Source: Lonsdalea populi (GTDB taxonomy: Bacteria; Pseudomonadota; Gammaproteobacteria; Enterobacterales; Enterobacteriaceae). Taken from it: 64,000 bases of DNA. The position numbers and the translations under genes are program-made. Numbering within the stretch: the first letter of the stretch is position 1; every line of letters begins with the position of its first letter. Shown here one piece after another: positions 1 through 9,824 of this stretch. Below the pieces are notes generated by a model. That model was not told where the DNA came from, did no database searches, and worked only from the letters and a program-made list of their open reading frames with translations. The stretch spans positions 2,170,001 to 2,234,000 of the forward strand of contig NZ_CP065534.1 in the NCBI RefSeq assembly GCF_015999465.1, given 5' to 3'.

Positions 1-350
1 TTTTTCGTCAATAAAACCGTGTTCTGCTACCATTAATCCATTCCGCAGTGATTCATATCCGCTTTTTGTAAAATTTCATCACGAGTTCATATAAATAAAA
101 GGAGGAAAAGTACTCGCAAATTTTTTTTCATTCCGGTAGTCTCGACAAAATCTGTTGTTTATGAACGATTGTCCGCCACGCACGAAATGCGATAGACAGA
201 ACATACCGCTATAGAAAAAGTGCTGCTCGGCACGGTTTGGCGATCCGGTTATTGTCCCTAAATAACGATTCCTGAGTCTTATTGGGTTTGGCATATACAG
301 CATATAGCGATCATTTCGTTCGCTAAGGACACGAAGGGAATATAACAGCA
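1..350. other. Intergenic leader upstream of mepS
   Basis: No convincing gene is seen here. The only open frame of note, on the minus strand, has no recognisable product and no plausible ribosome binding site. The segment is AT-rich and should hold the mepS promoter and a long leader. I cannot name a promoter with confidence. Confidence 0.5.
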
Positions 351-929
351 ATGGTCAAATCTCAACCGGTACTGAGATACATCTGGCGGGCCCTGCCTGC
401 CGTCGCGGCAGCAATCGTTCTTACCGCCTGCAGCAGCAATAACAGTGATACGGTATTAAATTCTCAGATTGATAGGCGTGTGGTTAATGGTGATCCTTCA
501 CTACAAGCCTCTCAGGCTGAATTCGAAGCGATGGTCCAGAACGTGGAAGTGAAAACCAAGTTGCTTGACCAGTACGCGAGTTGGAAAGGCGTTCGTTACC
601 GCTTAGGCGGCCAAACCAAGAAAGGCATCGATTGCTCCGCCTTTGTTCAGCGCACCTTCCGTGAACAGTTCGGCATGGATCTTCCCCGCTCCAGCTATGA
701 GCAACAGGAAGTTGGTCAGAAAATTCAACGCAATAAATTACGCCCTGGCGATCTGGTCCTGTTTCGCGCCGGTTCGACGGGACGCCACGTAGGCATTTAT
801 CTCGGCGGCCAGCAGTTTGTCCATGCGTCAACCAGCAGCGGCGTCACCATCTCGAATCTGGACGAAACCTACTGGAAACACCGTTATCAGGAAGGGCGTC
901 GGGTGCTCGCGCAGGCTCCGCACAGCTAA
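351..929 (+). CDS. mepS: Murein DD-endopeptidase MepS (Spr), NlpC/P60 lipoprotein
   Basis: A 192-residue outer-membrane lipoprotein that cuts D-Ala-mDAP cross-links in peptidoglycan so that new strands can be inserted. The signal peptide ends in the lipobox LTAC with acceptor Cys27. The NlpC/P60 domain covers about residues 70-190. The catalytic set is visible: Cys95 in GIDCSAF, His146 in GRHVGIYLG and His158 in FVHAS. Length and sequence match enterobacterial MepS. The ATG at 351 follows a GAAGGGAAT ribosome site. A terminator follows, so the gene looks monocistronic. In E. coli the family is controlled mainly by Prc/NlpI proteolysis, which the sequence cannot show. Confidence 0.96.
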   Translation: MVKSQPVLRYIWRALPAVAAAIVLTACSSNNSDTVLNSQIDRRVVNGDPSLQASQAEFEAMVQNVEVKTKLLDQYASWKGVRYRLGGQTKKGIDCSAFVQRTFREQFGMDLPRSSYEQQEVGQKIQRNKLRPGDLVLFRAGSTGRHVGIYLGGQQFVHASTSSGVTISNLDETYWKHRYQEGRRVLAQAPHS

Positions 930-968
930 TCCTTCTTTTCCCTGTTGATGCCGACCAAAAGAAATCCT

Positions 969-997
969 AAACGCCGCATATTTATCGCGGCGTTTTT
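969..997 (+). terminator. Rho-independent terminator after mepS
   Basis: An 8-bp stem AACGCCGC / GCGGCGTT with a 9-nt AT-rich loop is followed by a T run. It lies 40 bp past the mepS stop. Confidence 0.85.
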
Positions 998-1160
998 CAT
1001 TGGCGCTCGCACGAGCTCCTGCTAACACAAAAGGAATACGTTAAAATGCCTTTTCGTGCCTGTGCCAGCACCATCGCTTTTTATACAACGATGCAACGCG
1101 CCACACCGACTCGTTGGCCAGCATTACTTGAACGACGTTATTCAGGAGTCAGCTGCCCCG

Positions 1161-2969
1161 ATGTTTAAATCCGTCGCTTTCACCTTACTGTTTATCGCGT
1201 TCCCGCTATCGGGGCTGGCTGAGACGCTGCAACAGCCTTTTGCTTTCACCATGTTGGACGCCCCGAAGTACAATAAAAGCTTCACCCACTTCGATTATGT
1301 CAACCCAGATGCCCCAAAAGGCGGGCGCATCACCCTCAGCGCGTTAGGTTCGTTCGATAATTTCAACCGCTATGCTTCACGGGGATTGTCCGCGGTCAGA
1401 ACCGAAGTCCTTTATGATTCACTGTACGTCAATTCCGATGATGAGTCCGGTAGCTATTACCCACTGATCGCCAGCGGCGCGCGCTACGACAGCGGCTATC
1501 GTTGGCTGGAGATCGACCTGAATCCCCGCGCCCGCTTTCACGATAACTCGCCGGTCACCGCCTCAGACGTCGCCTTCACCTTCAATACCTTTATGACGCA
1601 GGGTGTCCCGCAGTTCCGCGTATACTACAAAGGCACGACCGCCCGTGCGCTCAACCCGCTTACCGTGCGGTTCGACTTCGGCGCACCGGATAAAGACAAA
1701 ATGATCGGGCTACTGACGCTGCCCATTATCCCGGAAGCGTTCTGGCGACATCGCAAGTTCAACGAACCTCTGACCCAGCCTCCTCTGGCGGGTGGACCAT
1801 ACCGGATCTCCGACTATCATATCGGCCAATACGTTATTTATTCCCGCGTGAAGGACTATTGGGCGGCCGATCTGCCGGTCAACAAAGGGCTATATAATTT
1901 CGATGCTATTCGCTACGACTACTATCTGGATGAAAGCGTGGCGCTGGAGGCGTTTAAAGCCGGGGCTTTCGATATGCGCATCGAAACCTCCCCCAAACAC
2001 TGGACGACGCTATACCAGGGCGGCAACTTTTCTCGAGGTTATATTATCAAGAAAGACGAGCTGAACACGGCAGCGCAGTCGACGCGCTGGCTGGTATTCA
2101 ACACGACTCGCCCGCTGTTTCACGATCGACGAGTGCGTCAGGCGCTGACGCTGGCGTTTGATTTTAACTGGATGAACAAAACGCTGTTCTTTAACAGCTA
2201 TCAGCGCGCCAACAGTCTGTTTCAAAACACGGAGTATGCGGCGACGGGCAGTCCCAGCGCCAACGAGCTGCAGTGGCTGACGCCGCTGAAAGATCGCATT
2301 CCTGCTGAAGTCTTCGGCCCCGCCTACCGTCCGCCGGAATCCGATGGCAGCGGCTACGATCGTACTCATCTGCTCCAGGCGCTCGACCTGCTGAAACAGG
2401 CAGGCTGGGAGCTGAAAAACAATGCGTTAGTCAATCAGCAGACCGGTCATCCTTTCCGGTTTGAACTGCTGATCTCCAACGCCGGCAACGCTCAGTTCGT
2501 ACTCCCATTTCAGCACAGCCTGAAACGGCTTGGCATCGAGATGACGGTGCGTATAGTGGATGTACCGCAGTTCAACAACCGTCTGCGTAAGCGGGATTTC
2601 GATATGCTGTCGCGGCCGTATGTCACCGAGCCGTATCCCAGCGCCAATCTGGCGATGAGCTGGAGCAGCCAGTATCTCGACTCCAGCTACAACTCCCCCG
2701 GCGTTCAAGACCCGGCCATCGATCGCCTCATCGACCAAATCATCCGTCATCAGGGCGATAAGTCGGCGTTGCTGCCGCTAGGGCGCGCGCTAGATCGGGT
2801 AGTGACCTGGCATCAGTTCATGATCCCCATGTGGTTCAGCAATCACGATCGCTTCGCCTACTGGAACAAGTTCAGCATGCCCGCCGTGCGTCCAACGTAT
2901 GCGCTAGGATTCGACAGCTGGTGGTACGACGCCAGCAAAGCCGCCACCCTCCCGGACGAACGGCGATAA
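1161..2969 (+). CDS. yejA: Oligopeptide/microcin C ABC transporter, periplasmic binding protein YejA
   Basis: A periplasmic solute-binding protein of the SBP_bac_5 (OppA/DppA) family, the first gene of yejABEF. In E. coli this importer takes up peptides and the peptide-nucleotide antibiotic microcin C. The frame is open from 1056, but the ATG at 1161 is preferred. It gives a clean signal peptide (MFKSVAFTLLFIAFPLSGLA), a CAGGAG ribosome site upstream, and a mature start like other YejA proteins. From 1161 the product is about 602 residues, normal for the family. The next gene, yejB, begins 9 bp after the stop, so the four genes form one operon. Confidence 0.94.
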   Translation: MFKSVAFTLLFIAFPLSGLAETLQQPFAFTMLDAPKYNKSFTHFDYVNPDAPKGGRITLSALGSFDNFNRYASRGLSAVRTEVLYDSLYVNSDDESGSYYPLIASGARYDSGYRWLEIDLNPRARFHDNSPVTASDVAFTFNTFMTQGVPQFRVYYKGTTARALNPLTVRFDFGAPDKDKMIGLLTLPIIPEAFWRHRKFNEPLTQPPLAGGPYRISDYHIGQYVIYSRVKDYWAADLPVNKGLYNFDAIRYDYYLDESVALEAFKAGAFDMRIETSPKHWTTLYQGGNFSRGYIIKKDELNTAAQSTRWLVFNTTRPLFHDRRVRQALTLAFDFNWMNKTLFFNSYQRANSLFQNTEYAATGSPSANELQWLTPLKDRIPAEVFGPAYRPPESDGSGYDRTHLLQALDLLKQAGWELKNNALVNQQTGHPFRFELLISNAGNAQFVLPFQHSLKRLGIEMTVRIVDVPQFNNRLRKRDFDMLSRPYVTEPYPSANLAMSWSSQYLDSSYNSPGVQDPAIDRLIDQIIRHQGDKSALLPLGRALDRVVTWHQFMIPMWFSNHDRFAYWNKFSMPAVRPTYALGFDSWWYDASKAATLPDERR

Positions 2970-2978
2970 GGACTGGAT

Positions 2979-4058
2979 ATGGGAACTTACCTGGTACGAC
3001 GACTGCTCTTCGTGATCCCCACCCTGTGGGCGATCATCACCCTCAATTTTTTCATCGTGCAAATCGCGCCCGGCGGACCGGTCGATCAAGCTATCGCCGC
3101 GATTGAGATGGGACAACTGAGCGGCTACGGCAGCAGGGGGAATGCCCATGGGCCCGGCGGCAAACCCTCGGTGGAGAATACCTATCGCGGCGGCCGGGGA
3201 CTGGACCCGGAAGTAATACAGGAAATCACCCGGCGCTACGGTTTCGACAAACCTCTGCACGAGCGCTATTTCAAGATGCTGTGGGACTATGTGCGTTTCG
3301 ACTTCGGCGATAGCCTGTTCCGCGGCGAGTCGGTGATCGGCCTTATTAAGGATCGCATGCCGGTTTCCATCTCGCTGGGGCTTTGGAGCACCCTGATCAT
3401 CTATCTGGTCTCAATACCGCTGGGTATTAAAAAGGCGGTTCGCGACGGTTCTCGCTTTGATACCTGGAGCAGCGCGCTCATCGTTGTTGGTTACGCCATC
3501 CCGGCGTTTTTGTTCGCCATCCTGCTGATTGTGCTATTCGCGGGCGGCAGCTATCTGGACTGGTTCCCGCTGCGCGGTTTGGTCTCCAGCCACTTCCACA
3601 CCCTGCCCTGGTACGGCAAGATAACCGACTATTTGTGGCATATCACGCTGCCGGTGTTAGCGCTGGTGATCGGCGGCTTCGCCACGCTGACTATGCTGAC
3701 GAAAAACGCCTTTCTGGATGAGATCCGCAAACAGTACGTCGTCACCGCCCGCGCCAAGGGGCTGAACGAAAAAAGCATTCTGTATCGTCATGTGTTCCGT
3801 AACGCCATGCTGCTGGTTATCGCCGGTTTCCCCGCCACCTTTATCAGCATGTTCTTTACCGGTTCGCTGCTGATCGAGGTCATGTTCTCGCTCAACGGTC
3901 TGGGGCTATTGGGCTATGACGCCACGCTGCAACGTGATTATCCGGTGATGTTTGGTACGCTGTATATTTTCACGATCGTTGGATTGTTGCTGAATATCAT
4001 CAGCGATATGACCTATACGCTGGTCGATCCGCGTATTGATTTCGAGGAGCGCCAATGA
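2979..4058 (+). CDS. yejB: ABC transporter permease YejB
   Basis: A 359-residue inner-membrane permease of the OppB/DppB type. It has an N-terminal anchor helix ([14 protein letters not shown]) and about five more hydrophobic segments. The cytoplasmic permease loop [15 protein letters not shown] is the EAA-type motif that contacts the ATPase. It pairs with YejE to form the channel for peptides delivered by YejA. The stop codon overlaps the start of yejE in an ATGA arrangement (4055-4058), which points to translational coupling. Confidence 0.95.
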   Translation: MGTYLVRRLLFVIPTLWAIITLNFFIVQIAPGGPVDQAIAAIEMGQLSGYGSRGNAHGPGGKPSVENTYRGGRGLDPEVIQEITRRYGFDKPLHERYFKMLWDYVRFDFGDSLFRGESVIGLIKDRMPVSISLGLWSTLIIYLVSIPLGIKKAVRDGSRFDTWSSALIVVGYAIPAFLFAILLIVLFAGGSYLDWFPLRGLVSSHFHTLPWYGKITDYLWHITLPVLALVIGGFATLTMLTKNAFLDEIRKQYVVTARAKGLNEKSILYRHVFRNAMLLVIAGFPATFISMFFTGSLLIEVMFSLNGLGLLGYDATLQRDYPVMFGTLYIFTIVGLLLNIISDMTYTLVDPRIDFEERQ

Positions 4059-5080
4059 GCCGATTCAGCCCTCCTAACCAAGCCCGCTGGGCGCGTTTCC
4101 GGCAAAACCGCCGGGGCTACTGGTCGCTATGGATTTTTTTAATCTTTTTCATCGTCACGCTGTTTTCAGAACTGATCGCCAACGATAAGCCGCTGTTGGT
4201 GCGTTATGACGGTCGGTTTTATGTCCCGTTGATGGCGAACTACAGTGAAACCACCTTTGGCGGGCAGTTTGCCACCACGGCCGACTATCGCGACCCGTAT
4301 CTGGTCAAACGGCTGGAAGATCACGGCTGGGCGATTTGGCCGCCGATCCGCTACCGCTACGACACCATCAATTACGCCGCGACCACGGCATTCCCCTCTC
4401 CGCCGTCCCGGGACAATCTGCTGGGGACCGACGGTCAGGGCAAGGACGTCTTGGCGCAGGTGCTATACGGCTTTCGTCTGTCGCTCCTGTTCGGCCTGTC
4501 GCTCACACTGCTGTCCTCCGTCATCGGCATTGTCGTCGGCGCGACGCAGGGCTACTACGGCGGCCGGCTCGACCTCTGGGGACAACGCATTATCGAAGTC
4601 TGGTCGGGCATGCCGACGCTGTTTTTAATTATTCTGCTCTCCAGCGTGCTGCAGCCGACGTTCTGGTGGCTGCTGGCGATTACCGTGCTGTTCGGCTGGA
4701 TGACGCTAGTCAGCGTGGTGCGGGCGGAATTCCTGCGCACCCGTAACTTCGACTACATCCGCGCGGCTCAGGCCATGGGCGTCAGCGACATCATGATTAT
4801 TCTCCGCTGCATACTGCCCAACGCGATGGTGGCGACGCTCACCTATCTGCCGTTTATCCTATGCGGTTCCATTATCACGCTGACGTCGTTGGACTTTTTG
4901 GGTTTCGGCCTGCCGATGGGGTCTCCATCGCTAGGCGGACTGCTGCTCGAAGGCAAAAATAACCTGCAGGCGCCGTGGCTGGGGATCACCATCTTCATGG
5001 TGATGGCAATCGTCCTGTCACTCCTTATCTTTATCGGCGAAGCGGTGCGCGACGCCTTCGATCCGAGCAAGGTGTATTGA
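4055..5080 (+). CDS. yejE: ABC transporter permease YejE
   Basis: A 341-residue inner-membrane permease of the OppC/DppC type, the same length as E. coli YejE. One N-terminal helix is followed by a long periplasmic segment (about residues 45-135) and then the permease core with several helices. The coupling loop [15 protein letters not shown] matches the EAA motif of this class. It begins inside the yejB stop (ATGA) and is followed one base later by yejF, typical of a tightly coupled importer operon. Confidence 0.95.
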   Translation: MSRFSPPNQARWARFRQNRRGYWSLWIFLIFFIVTLFSELIANDKPLLVRYDGRFYVPLMANYSETTFGGQFATTADYRDPYLVKRLEDHGWAIWPPIRYRYDTINYAATTAFPSPPSRDNLLGTDGQGKDVLAQVLYGFRLSLLFGLSLTLLSSVIGIVVGATQGYYGGRLDLWGQRIIEVWSGMPTLFLIILLSSVLQPTFWWLLAITVLFGWMTLVSVVRAEFLRTRNFDYIRAAQAMGVSDIMIILRCILPNAMVATLTYLPFILCGSIITLTSLDFLGFGLPMGSPSLGGLLLEGKNNLQAPWLGITIFMVMAIVLSLLIFIGEAVRDAFDPSKVY

Positions 5081-5081
5081 T

Positions 5082-6674
5082 ATGGCCACGACTCCCCTGT
5101 TACAGATCAAGGACCTCAGTATCGCCTTTCAGCGTGGTGATGCCGAAAAGCGTGTAGTGGACGGCGTCTCCTTTGATATCCGCGCGGGCGAAACGCTTGC
5201 GCTGGTCGGCGAATCCGGTTCGGGGAAAAGCGTGACGGCGCTGTCGATTCTGCGCCTGTTGCCCTCTCCGCCGACGCGCTATCCTCAGGGCGATATCCTG
5301 TTCAAAGGTCAATCCTTGCTGCATGCGCAGGAAGAGACGCTGAGGCGGCTGCGAGGTAATCGCATCGCCATGATTTTTCAGGAGCCGATGGTCTCGCTCA
5401 ATCCGCTGCAAAGCGTGGAAACACAGCTGTCTGAGGTGCTGTCGTTGCACCGGGGAATGCGCCGGGAGGCCGCGCGCGGCGAGATCGTCGATTGTCTGGA
5501 ACGCGTCGGCATTCGCCAGGCAAAATCGCGTCTGGCGGAATACCCGCATCAACTGTCGGGCGGAGAACGTCAGCGCATCATGATCGCCATGGCGCTACTC
5601 ACCCAGCCCGATTTGCTGATCGCCGACGAGCCCACCACCGCGCTGGATGTTACAGTGCAGGCGCAAATCCTGACCCTGCTGGCGGGGCTGAAACAGGAGC
5701 TGGGGATGAGTCTGCTGTTCATCACCCATAACCTGAACATCGTCCGGCAACTGGCGGACAACATCGCAGTGATGCAAAACGGCCAATGCGTTGAACTGAA
5801 TCAGGCTAACGCGCTGCTGACGTCTCCCCAGCATCCTTATACTCGCCGCCTGCTGGACGCGGAACCGACCGGCTCGCCACCCGCGCTGACGACCGAGCAT
5901 TTACCCCTGTTGGAAGTTAAGCACCTGAGCGTCAGTTTCCCGGTCAAACGCGGGCTGCTCGGGCGTAAAACGGCTGAAAAGAAAGTGGTACAAGACATCA
6001 GCTTTACGCTGCGGCGGGGTGAAAGTCTGGGACTGGTCGGCGAATCCGGCTCCGGCAAAAGCACCACGGGACTGGCGCTGCTAAGGCTGCTGGCCTCTCA
6101 AGGGGAAATCTGGTTCGACGGTCAGCCGCTTCACCAGTTCGCCCGCCGTCAGATGCTGCCGGTGCGCCGGCGTATACAGGTGGTTTTTCAGGACCCTAAC
6201 TCTTCGCTCAATCCGCGCCTGAACATGGAACAGATTATTGCCGAAGGGCTGAAGGTACATGCAAAAATGACGCCGGCAGAGCGCGAAGAACAGGTCATTG
6301 CCGCGCTCCGGGAGGTGGGGCTAGACCCGGACAGCCGCCACCGCTACCCGTCCGAATTTTCCGGCGGCCAGCGCCAGCGCATCGCGATTGCCCGCGCGTT
6401 GATCCTGCAACCCGAGCTGCTGATTCTGGATGAGCCGACCTCGTCGCTCGACCGCACCGTACAGGCGCAAATATTGACGCTGTTGCAGACGCTACAGCGC
6501 AAACATGGGATTGCCTATCTGTTTATCAGTCATGACCTACAGGTGGTGCGCACGTTATGTCATCAGGTCATTGTGTTGCAACAGGGCCATGTCGTGGAAC
6601 AGGGAGACTGCCGGGAGGTCTTTACTCAGCCGCAGCAGCTCTATACGCGTGAATTGTTAAAGTTATCGGTGTGA
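5082..6674 (+). CDS. yejF: ABC transporter double ATPase YejF
   Basis: A 530-residue protein with two fused ABC ATPase domains that power the YejBE permease. The first Walker A (GESGSGKS) is at residues 43-50, with signature LSGGERQR and Walker [13 protein letters not shown]. The second Walker A is at residues 320-327, with signature FSGGQRQR and Walker [13 protein letters not shown]. Both nucleotide sites look intact. Each domain carries the C-terminal extension usual for oligopeptide transporters ([15 protein letters not shown]). Last gene of the operon, convergent with yejG. Confidence 0.95.
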   Translation: MATTPLLQIKDLSIAFQRGDAEKRVVDGVSFDIRAGETLALVGESGSGKSVTALSILRLLPSPPTRYPQGDILFKGQSLLHAQEETLRRLRGNRIAMIFQEPMVSLNPLQSVETQLSEVLSLHRGMRREAARGEIVDCLERVGIRQAKSRLAEYPHQLSGGERQRIMIAMALLTQPDLLIADEPTTALDVTVQAQILTLLAGLKQELGMSLLFITHNLNIVRQLADNIAVMQNGQCVELNQANALLTSPQHPYTRRLLDAEPTGSPPALTTEHLPLLEVKHLSVSFPVKRGLLGRKTAEKKVVQDISFTLRRGESLGLVGESGSGKSTTGLALLRLLASQGEIWFDGQPLHQFARRQMLPVRRRIQVVFQDPNSSLNPRLNMEQIIAEGLKVHAKMTPAEREEQVIAALREVGLDPDSRHRYPSEFSGGQRQRIAIARALILQPELLILDEPTSSLDRTVQAQILTLLQTLQRKHGIAYLFISHDLQVVRTLCHQVIVLQQGHVVEQGDCREVFTQPQQLYTRELLKLSV

Positions 6675-6676
6675 GA

Positions 6677-6697
6677 GCAACCCGGCCTGCGGGTTGC
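6677..6697. terminator. Hairpin between convergent yejF and yejG
   Basis: GCAACCCG and CGGGTTGC form an 8-bp stem with a 5-nt loop. There is no strong T run on either strand, so termination efficiency is uncertain. Confidence 0.5.
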
Positions 6698-6700
6698 CGT

Positions 6701-7045
6701 TCAGAAGGGATATTGTGCGCTAATGGGCTCGGCAATCGCCACGCCCAGATTTTTCAGCCGGCATAAGGCGGCGCTTTCATCCTGGCGGTGCAGAAACAGG
6801 CAAGATTCCCCTTCCCATTCCAGCACGCTGCACTCCACCTGGATTTCGTCCAGCGATCGTTTCAGCTGAGGCATAATACGCCGAGCATCTTCTTCATTAT
6901 GACTTAACATTTTGAATCCGATGAGGTTATCGTCATCTTCGCTGCCGTTTAGGGGGATCGGTTCCACACGGATACCCGTGCAGCCGGTTGACCAACGGTA
7001 ACTTTGCGGCAAACGATGAACCACCGAAAGTTGAAGACTATTCAC
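6701..7045 (-). CDS. yejG: YejG family protein, function unknown
   Basis: A 114-residue protein, the same length as E. coli YejG, whose function is not firmly established. The frame is open upstream to 7195. The GTG at 7045 is chosen because the family N-terminus NSLQLSVVHRLPQSYRW starts there and a GAGGAAA ribosome site sits just upstream. The protein is soluble and rather acidic, with no signal peptide or membrane helix. The gene is convergent with yejF and separated from bcr by about 320 bp. Confidence 0.9.
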   Translation of the reverse strand: MNSLQLSVVHRLPQSYRWSTGCTGIRVEPIPLNGSEDDDNLIGFKMLSHNEEDARRIMPQLKRSLDEIQVECSVLEWEGESCLFLHRQDESAALCRLKNLGVAIAEPISAQYPF

Positions 7046-7367
7046 AGCTGTTTCCTCGGTTAAGCAAAAATGCAAATTTACAAAATAACAACACAATAAA
7101 AACATCTTTGACGCGGGCTTCCTGGCTGACATCAGCCCTGCGCTACGACGCTCGTGGCGGTAAAACCACCCGGCGACCTGATCGTGATAACCCATTCTGG
7201 CGGTTATATTTTGTTAAGGCGATCACGAATAAGGGGTAAATTTCGTTATATGTAACCTTTTACCCCCGATATCTCAATCGTTATTTTCATATTATTCACT
7301 TTTTATAGCAAAATATTCACAATCAAGGAACATTTGTGCTTCTTGGTTGAGGCATATGGCGATCGAT
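7046..7367. other. Intergenic region between bcr and yejG
   Basis: Both flanking genes read on the minus strand. The stretch should contain the yejG promoter. It holds a hairpin with an 8-bp perfect stem, GGGGTAAA (7233-7240) and TTTACCCC (7259-7266), with an 18-nt AT-rich loop. No convincing gene is seen. Confidence 0.5.
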
Positions 7368-8558
7368 TCAGGCGCGACGAGGACGGTTGGCGTAGAAATA
7401 GAACGCCAGTGCCCCAGCGGAACAGACCACCATGCTGATCACCATCGGCCAGGCGGTGTGGAACGCCGCCACCGATAGCGCGACGCCGACCAGCGAGCCT
7501 AATCCGAAACGCAACGTCCCTGCGACGGACGAGGCCGTTCCCGCCATGTGCGGAAAATCGCCCAGTACCACGGCCAGCGCATTTGAGGCTACCGTCGCCA
7601 CGCAGCCGACGTAGACGGCCACCCCAACGACCAGCGGCAGAAATCCCAGATTCAGGGCGCAAACCGCCACCAGAAAGATCCCCATGACAAACTGAATCAG
7701 AATACCCAGTCTGAACATGAATATAGCGCCCATTCGCGACACGATGCGGCTATTCAACAATGTCATCAGGAACAGGAAGATAATGTTAAGCGCAAAATAG
7801 TAACCGAAATTCTGCGGCGACACGCCGTTCAGATCGATGTATACAAACGGTCCCGCGCTCAAAAACGAGAACATACCGGCAAACGACAGGCCGCTGGCGA
7901 GCATGTAACTCATCACCCGGCGATGACGGAACAGCAGCACAAAGTTGTTCAGCGTCGTTTGCAGATTAAACCGCTGTCGGCGTTCGAGAGGCAGCGACTC
8001 ACGCACATACTTCCAGACCAGCACCGAGGTCAGAAGCGAGGCGGCGGCGATGGTCCAGAAGATGGCGTGCCAGTTCAACCAAAACAGCAGCGCGCCCCCC
8101 AAAATGGGCGCCAGCAGAGGAGCCACGGTCATGACCAAGATGACAAACGACATCATCCGCGAGAATTCCTCTTTGGAGAACATATCCCGCATCAGCGCAT
8201 TGATGACTACGCTGGCGGACGCCGCGGACAGACCGTGGAGAAAACGCATCGCCACCAGTTGCTCCACCGTTTGTGAAAGCGCGCAGGCGACGGCCGCGAC
8301 CGTAAACATAATCACGCCCCAGAGGATCACCGGGCGTCGTCCGACGCTGTCCGACATGGGGCCATAAAAAATTTGGCCGATGGCGAAACCGAAGATATAG
8401 GCGCTGAGGGTCATCTGCACCCGCCCGGCGTCCACATCAAACTCTTTGGCGATCACCGGTAACGCAGGCAGATACATGTCGATCGCCAGCGGCATCAGCA
8501 TGGAGATCAGGCCCAGTATGACGATCAGACCAACGCGGGAAGGTAGTTGAGCTTGCAC
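7368..8558 (-). CDS. bcr: Bcr/CflA family multidrug efflux transporter
   Basis: A 396-residue major facilitator protein with twelve hydrophobic segments. Members export bicyclomycin, sulfonamides and some amino acids or dipeptides in exchange for protons. The first helix [16 protein letters not shown] and the motif [16 protein letters not shown] (MFS motif A) are typical of Bcr. The start is a GTG at 8558, 11 nt after an AGGAG site. The gene lies downstream of rsuA in the same orientation, as in E. coli, and may be co-transcribed with it. Confidence 0.93.
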   Translation of the reverse strand: MQAQLPSRVGLIVILGLISMLMPLAIDMYLPALPVIAKEFDVDAGRVQMTLSAYIFGFAIGQIFYGPMSDSVGRRPVILWGVIMFTVAAVACALSQTVEQLVAMRFLHGLSAASASVVINALMRDMFSKEEFSRMMSFVILVMTVAPLLAPILGGALLFWLNWHAIFWTIAAASLLTSVLVWKYVRESLPLERRQRFNLQTTLNNFVLLFRHRRVMSYMLASGLSFAGMFSFLSAGPFVYIDLNGVSPQNFGYYFALNIIFLFLMTLLNSRIVSRMGAIFMFRLGILIQFVMGIFLVAVCALNLGFLPLVVGVAVYVGCVATVASNALAVVLGDFPHMAGTASSVAGTLRFGLGSLVGVALSVAAFHTAWPMVISMVVCSAGALAFYFYANRPRRA

Positions 8559-8705
8559 TGAAAATCATTCTCCTGATAGACAACACGATCCCACGACGGC
8601 GGAGCGCCAGGCTCCGTATGCTGTCACGACGGCCCGGACGTAACAATTGACGAAACGCTGGGCTAGCGGGACACCCATACTGATGATGGCCCGACCAGAA
8701 GACAG

Positions 8706-9404
8706 CTAGAGGCCGACGCTGGCCACTTCTTCCGGCATGAGAGGACGGTACTCCCCTTCTGCCAGCGAGTCATCCAGCACGATGCCGCCGATACGCTCCC
8801 GGTGGAGCGCCACGACGTGGTTACCCACCGCGGCGAACATGCGTTTCACCTGATGATAGCGGCCCTCGCTGATAGTCAACCGCACCTGCCGATCATCGAC
8901 GTGTTCTAACGTTGCAGGCAACGTCAGACTTTTTTCATTGTTCAGTTGGATCCCGGCGGCGAACTGCGCGGCCGTTTCCGGCTGTAACGGTTGTTCCAGC
9001 GTCACAAGATAGGTTTTCTCGCAGTGATGCTTGGGCGAGGTGATGCGATGAGACCACTGCCCGTCGTCCGTCAGCAGCACCAGTCCGCTGGTATCAATAT
9101 CCAGACGGCCTGCGGCATGGAGCTTGTGCGCCATCGGCTCATCCATAAAGTATAAAATAGTCGGGTGGTCCGGATCGTCGGTAGAGCAAACATAGCCCTG
9201 CGGCTTATGCAGCATGAAGTAGCGCGGCCCGTGCTGCTGTTCGAGGGGACGACCGTCAAACTCGACGACCTGGTCCGGCAACAGCTTGAAAGCACCGGTT
9301 TTAACGACGTCGCCATCCACCGTGACTCGCTGAGCGCGGAGTTCACGCGCTACCAGAGAACGGCTGAGTCCCAACTGCTGAGATAAAAATTTGTCCAATC
9401 GCAT
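8706..9404 (-). CDS. rsuA: 16S rRNA pseudouridine(516) synthase RsuA
   Basis: A 232-residue enzyme that isomerises U516 of 16S rRNA to pseudouridine. An N-terminal S4 RNA-binding domain ([16 protein letters not shown], residues 1-60) is followed by the synthase domain. Its catalytic Asp lies in the motif [19 protein letters not shown]. The frame is open to 9578, but the ATG at 9404 matches the family N-terminus and length (E. coli 231). It is divergent from radD across about 240 bp. Confidence 0.95.
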   Translation of the reverse strand: MRLDKFLSQQLGLSRSLVARELRAQRVTVDGDVVKTGAFKLLPDQVVEFDGRPLEQQHGPRYFMLHKPQGYVCSTDDPDHPTILYFMDEPMAHKLHAAGRLDIDTSGLVLLTDDGQWSHRITSPKHHCEKTYLVTLEQPLQPETAAQFAAGIQLNNEKSLTLPATLEHVDDRQVRLTISEGRYHQVKRMFAAVGNHVVALHRERIGGIVLDDSLAEGEYRPLMPEEVASVGL

Positions 9405-9645
9405 TAACGGTTTACTGCCTATATTGCATATGTGGCCGATCAGGGCATGGCCCTGCGTGCAGGAGCTATCCATCGTGTCGCTGTGTTTGCCGCGCCGACC
9501 GCAAATGCTTGCGGATTGACCGGACCAACGCCTACCGTTGCTCGCTCCTCTCCTGAGTAATAGGCATAATAGAAGCAATTTCGCCCCTGTCCAAGCGGCA
9601 GCCCCCTTCTAAATGGCGGTGTGCGTATTCCAAAGGAGCCTTATT

Positions 9646-9822
9646 ATGTCATCAATTCAGGGTGATGAAGTACTACAAATGACGATCCCGACCCAGCGCC
9701 ACGCCACGATAACCCCTTTGCTCTCCGGCGCTTCCGTCACTTTCCATCAACGCCTCCGCCTGCATGCCGACGCTCGGAAACCGGCGTCCACCCTGCCTTT
9801 AACTCCCCTACGCTATCGCTAA
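9646..9822 (+). CDS. Small ORF immediately upstream of radD, possible leader
   Basis: A 58-codon frame starts at ATG 9646 behind a strong ribosome site (AAGGAGCC). Its stop TAA ends 2 nt before the radD ATG. I do not recognise the product ([20 protein letters not shown] at the N-terminus), which is basic and Arg-rich toward the end. The radD ATG has no Shine-Dalgarno sequence of its own. This suggests that translation of the small ORF delivers ribosomes to radD. The frame also extends upstream to 9613. It could be only a spacer-derived frame; conservation is unknown. Confidence 0.5.
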   Translation: MSSIQGDEVLQMTIPTQRHATITPLLSGASVTFHQRLRLHADARKPASTLPLTPLRYR

Positions 9823-9824
9823 CG

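Noticed and set aside
79..351. 90-codon minus-strand frame before mepS
   Set aside because: No ribosome site or recognisable product; it spans the AT-rich leader of mepS and is likely a chance frame.
7233..7266. Terminator between bcr and yejG
   Set aside because: The stem is perfect but the loop is 18 nt and it lies about 100 bp past the bcr stop with no adjacent T run; left as a hairpin within the intergenic entry.
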